64,000 nucleotides of DNA, taken from the NCBI RefSeq assembly GCF_019175285.1, contig NC_056529.1:15994533-16058532 (forward strand). Direction: 5' to 3'. The notes under the pieces were generated by a model. It saw only the letters and a program-made list of their open reading frames with translations. It ran no database searches and was not told the origin of the DNA. Origin of the DNA: Sceloporus undulatus. Lineage: Eukaryota > Chordata > Lepidosauria > Squamata > Phrynosomatidae. Every line of letters starts with the position of its first letter. The stretch's first letter is position 1. This document shows positions 63,076-64,000 of the stretch, one piece after another. A program made the translations under genes and the position numbers.

Positions 63076-63472
63076 CTTCCTCGCTAGGCAGAAAAGTGGG
63101 AAGCCAGCTGTGTCTCTCTCTCTGTTCCAGCAAAGAAGGATCGAGAATCCTCCCTTGTTGGGGAAAACCTTCTCCCTTTGCACCCGGTCACCTTGGGAGC
63201 AGCAACCAACAAGTGAATCAACATTGAATGAGAAGCCTCTTGTCTATGACAGCCTTTGCCACCAAACCAGCATGGCCAAGAAGCTTCTTGGTTTCTGCTC
63301 AATTGCTGCTCCCTAGGTGACAAGCTGCAAAGGGAGCAGCAACTGAGATTAGTTGTTTTCAATTTGCATTAGAACAGTAGACCTAAATTAAAAATATAGG
63401 CATGGAATTGTGGTGCTAGGGTTGTCACCCAAGAGGAAAGAGGGCAGTAGCCCAAAAAAGTTTGAGGACCAC

Positions 63473-63605
63473 TAATCTAGGTCCTCCAGCATGATTTTGT
63501 GGTATCCTTCTGACAGAAGTTGGCCACAGAGTCACACCAGAGGACCTAGAAATGCCTAGAGGAGTGTTGTCTCTAGAAATCTCTAGTTCCTCCAGTGCTA
63601 CTCTA
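63473..63605. mobile_element. Fragment of the 4086-4676 MITE family
   Basis: CTAGGTCCTCCAGCATGATT, GGCCACAGAGTCACACC and CTCTAGTTCCTCCAGTGCTA match the interior of the element at 4086. Confidence 0.65.
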
Positions 63606-64000
63606 TGGGCAATTTTGTCTGGAAGTTATCCATTTCATTAGAGCTCACTATTATCCACAGCTTTGCATTTTCATGTAAGTACAGGAATGTGTCCCCCATA
63701 GATACAGAGGTCATATTATAGACTATATACTTAAAATTATGCAGTGTAGCCTGTGATAGAGAATGAACTGATGTCTGCAGTGCAACTGCTTGGCTCAAGG
63801 TTCCAGGGTAACCTAGGGTGCCAGGGTAGCCAGTGCATTATAGTGTTGATTATATTATATTATATTATTGTGTTGATTCATAATGAATGAATAATCATTT
63901 GCTGACTGATGAATAATCGTTTGGGACTACATAGGTTTCATTCAGTGCCATCCAACTCTGAGGCTCTGGATCTGAAATGCTCTCTACAATCTTTACTTGG
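63606..64000. other. Intergenic, AT-rich, nothing recognised
   Basis: A short TATAT run near 63840 and no identifiable gene up to the window end. Confidence 0.4.

Noticed and set aside
62683-63183. 166-codon - strand open frame
   Set aside because: Part is RTE-type LINE polymerase C-terminus running into MITE sequence; not a host gene.
48300-64000. 3' exons of RPGRIP1L, the expected next gene
   Set aside because: No frame with RPGRIP1L-like sequence or splice structure; the gene probably lies beyond the window.
1-64000. CRISPR arrays, operons or a novel defence-type protein system
   Set aside because: The window is plainly vertebrate nuclear DNA; the tandem arrays present are degenerate minisatellites and no third protein-coding gene is supported.

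Overview
The window is from a reptile, almost certainly a squamate and probably an iguanian-type lizard. It has long introns, isolated CpG islands, a full-length Sauria-type SINE, many tRNA-derived SINEs with ACA-repeat tails, a 5S rRNA-derived SINE, an RTE/BovB-like LINE, hAT elements including a SPIN/URR1-like copy, and several palindromic MITE families. No retrovirus, LTR element or Polinton was recognised. The species call is inference; the clade call rests on the repeat set.

There are two protein-coding genes, arranged tail to tail. RBL2 (p130, a retinoblastoma-family pocket protein) is complete on the + strand: 22 coding exons from 1836 to 24008, joining without a break into 1,139 codons plus stop. 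AKTIP (FTS, an inactive-E2 protein of the FTS-Hook-FHIP dynein adaptor complex) is complete on the - strand: nine coding exons from 38699 down to 27999 (293 codons plus stop), with a probable non-coding first exon in a CpG island near 47.7-47.9 kb. The order matches the conserved vertebrate block RBL2-AKTIP-RPGRIP1L-FTO-IRX3/5. The two facing poly(A) signals lie about 50 bp apart near 26.95-27.0 kb.

Layout: 1-1.8 kb, RBL2 upstream region with old repeats and a promoter rich in ZNF143-, NRF1- and CCAAT-type motifs; 1.8-24 kb, RBL2; 24-26.97 kb, its likely 3' UTR, carrying a 235 bp foldback MITE; 27-28 kb, AKTIP 3' UTR; 28-47.7 kb, AKTIP exons and introns with a dense repeat cluster in intron 1; 47.7-48.3 kb, AKTIP promoter with seven CCAAT boxes; 48.3-64 kb, intergenic DNA. 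The intergenic part mixes repeats with AT-rich, repeat-poor blocks (about 51.4-51.7, 53.14-53.89 and 56.2-56.95 kb) that look like conserved non-coding elements.

Items most worth a second look: RBL2 promoter sites that seem to come from an old MITE; tandem arrays just inside intron 1 of both genes; hammerhead-ribozyme-like motifs in Penelope-like repeat tails; a chain of nested transposons with readable target duplications; and the candidate enhancer block beyond AKTIP. I did not find an undescribed protein system here.
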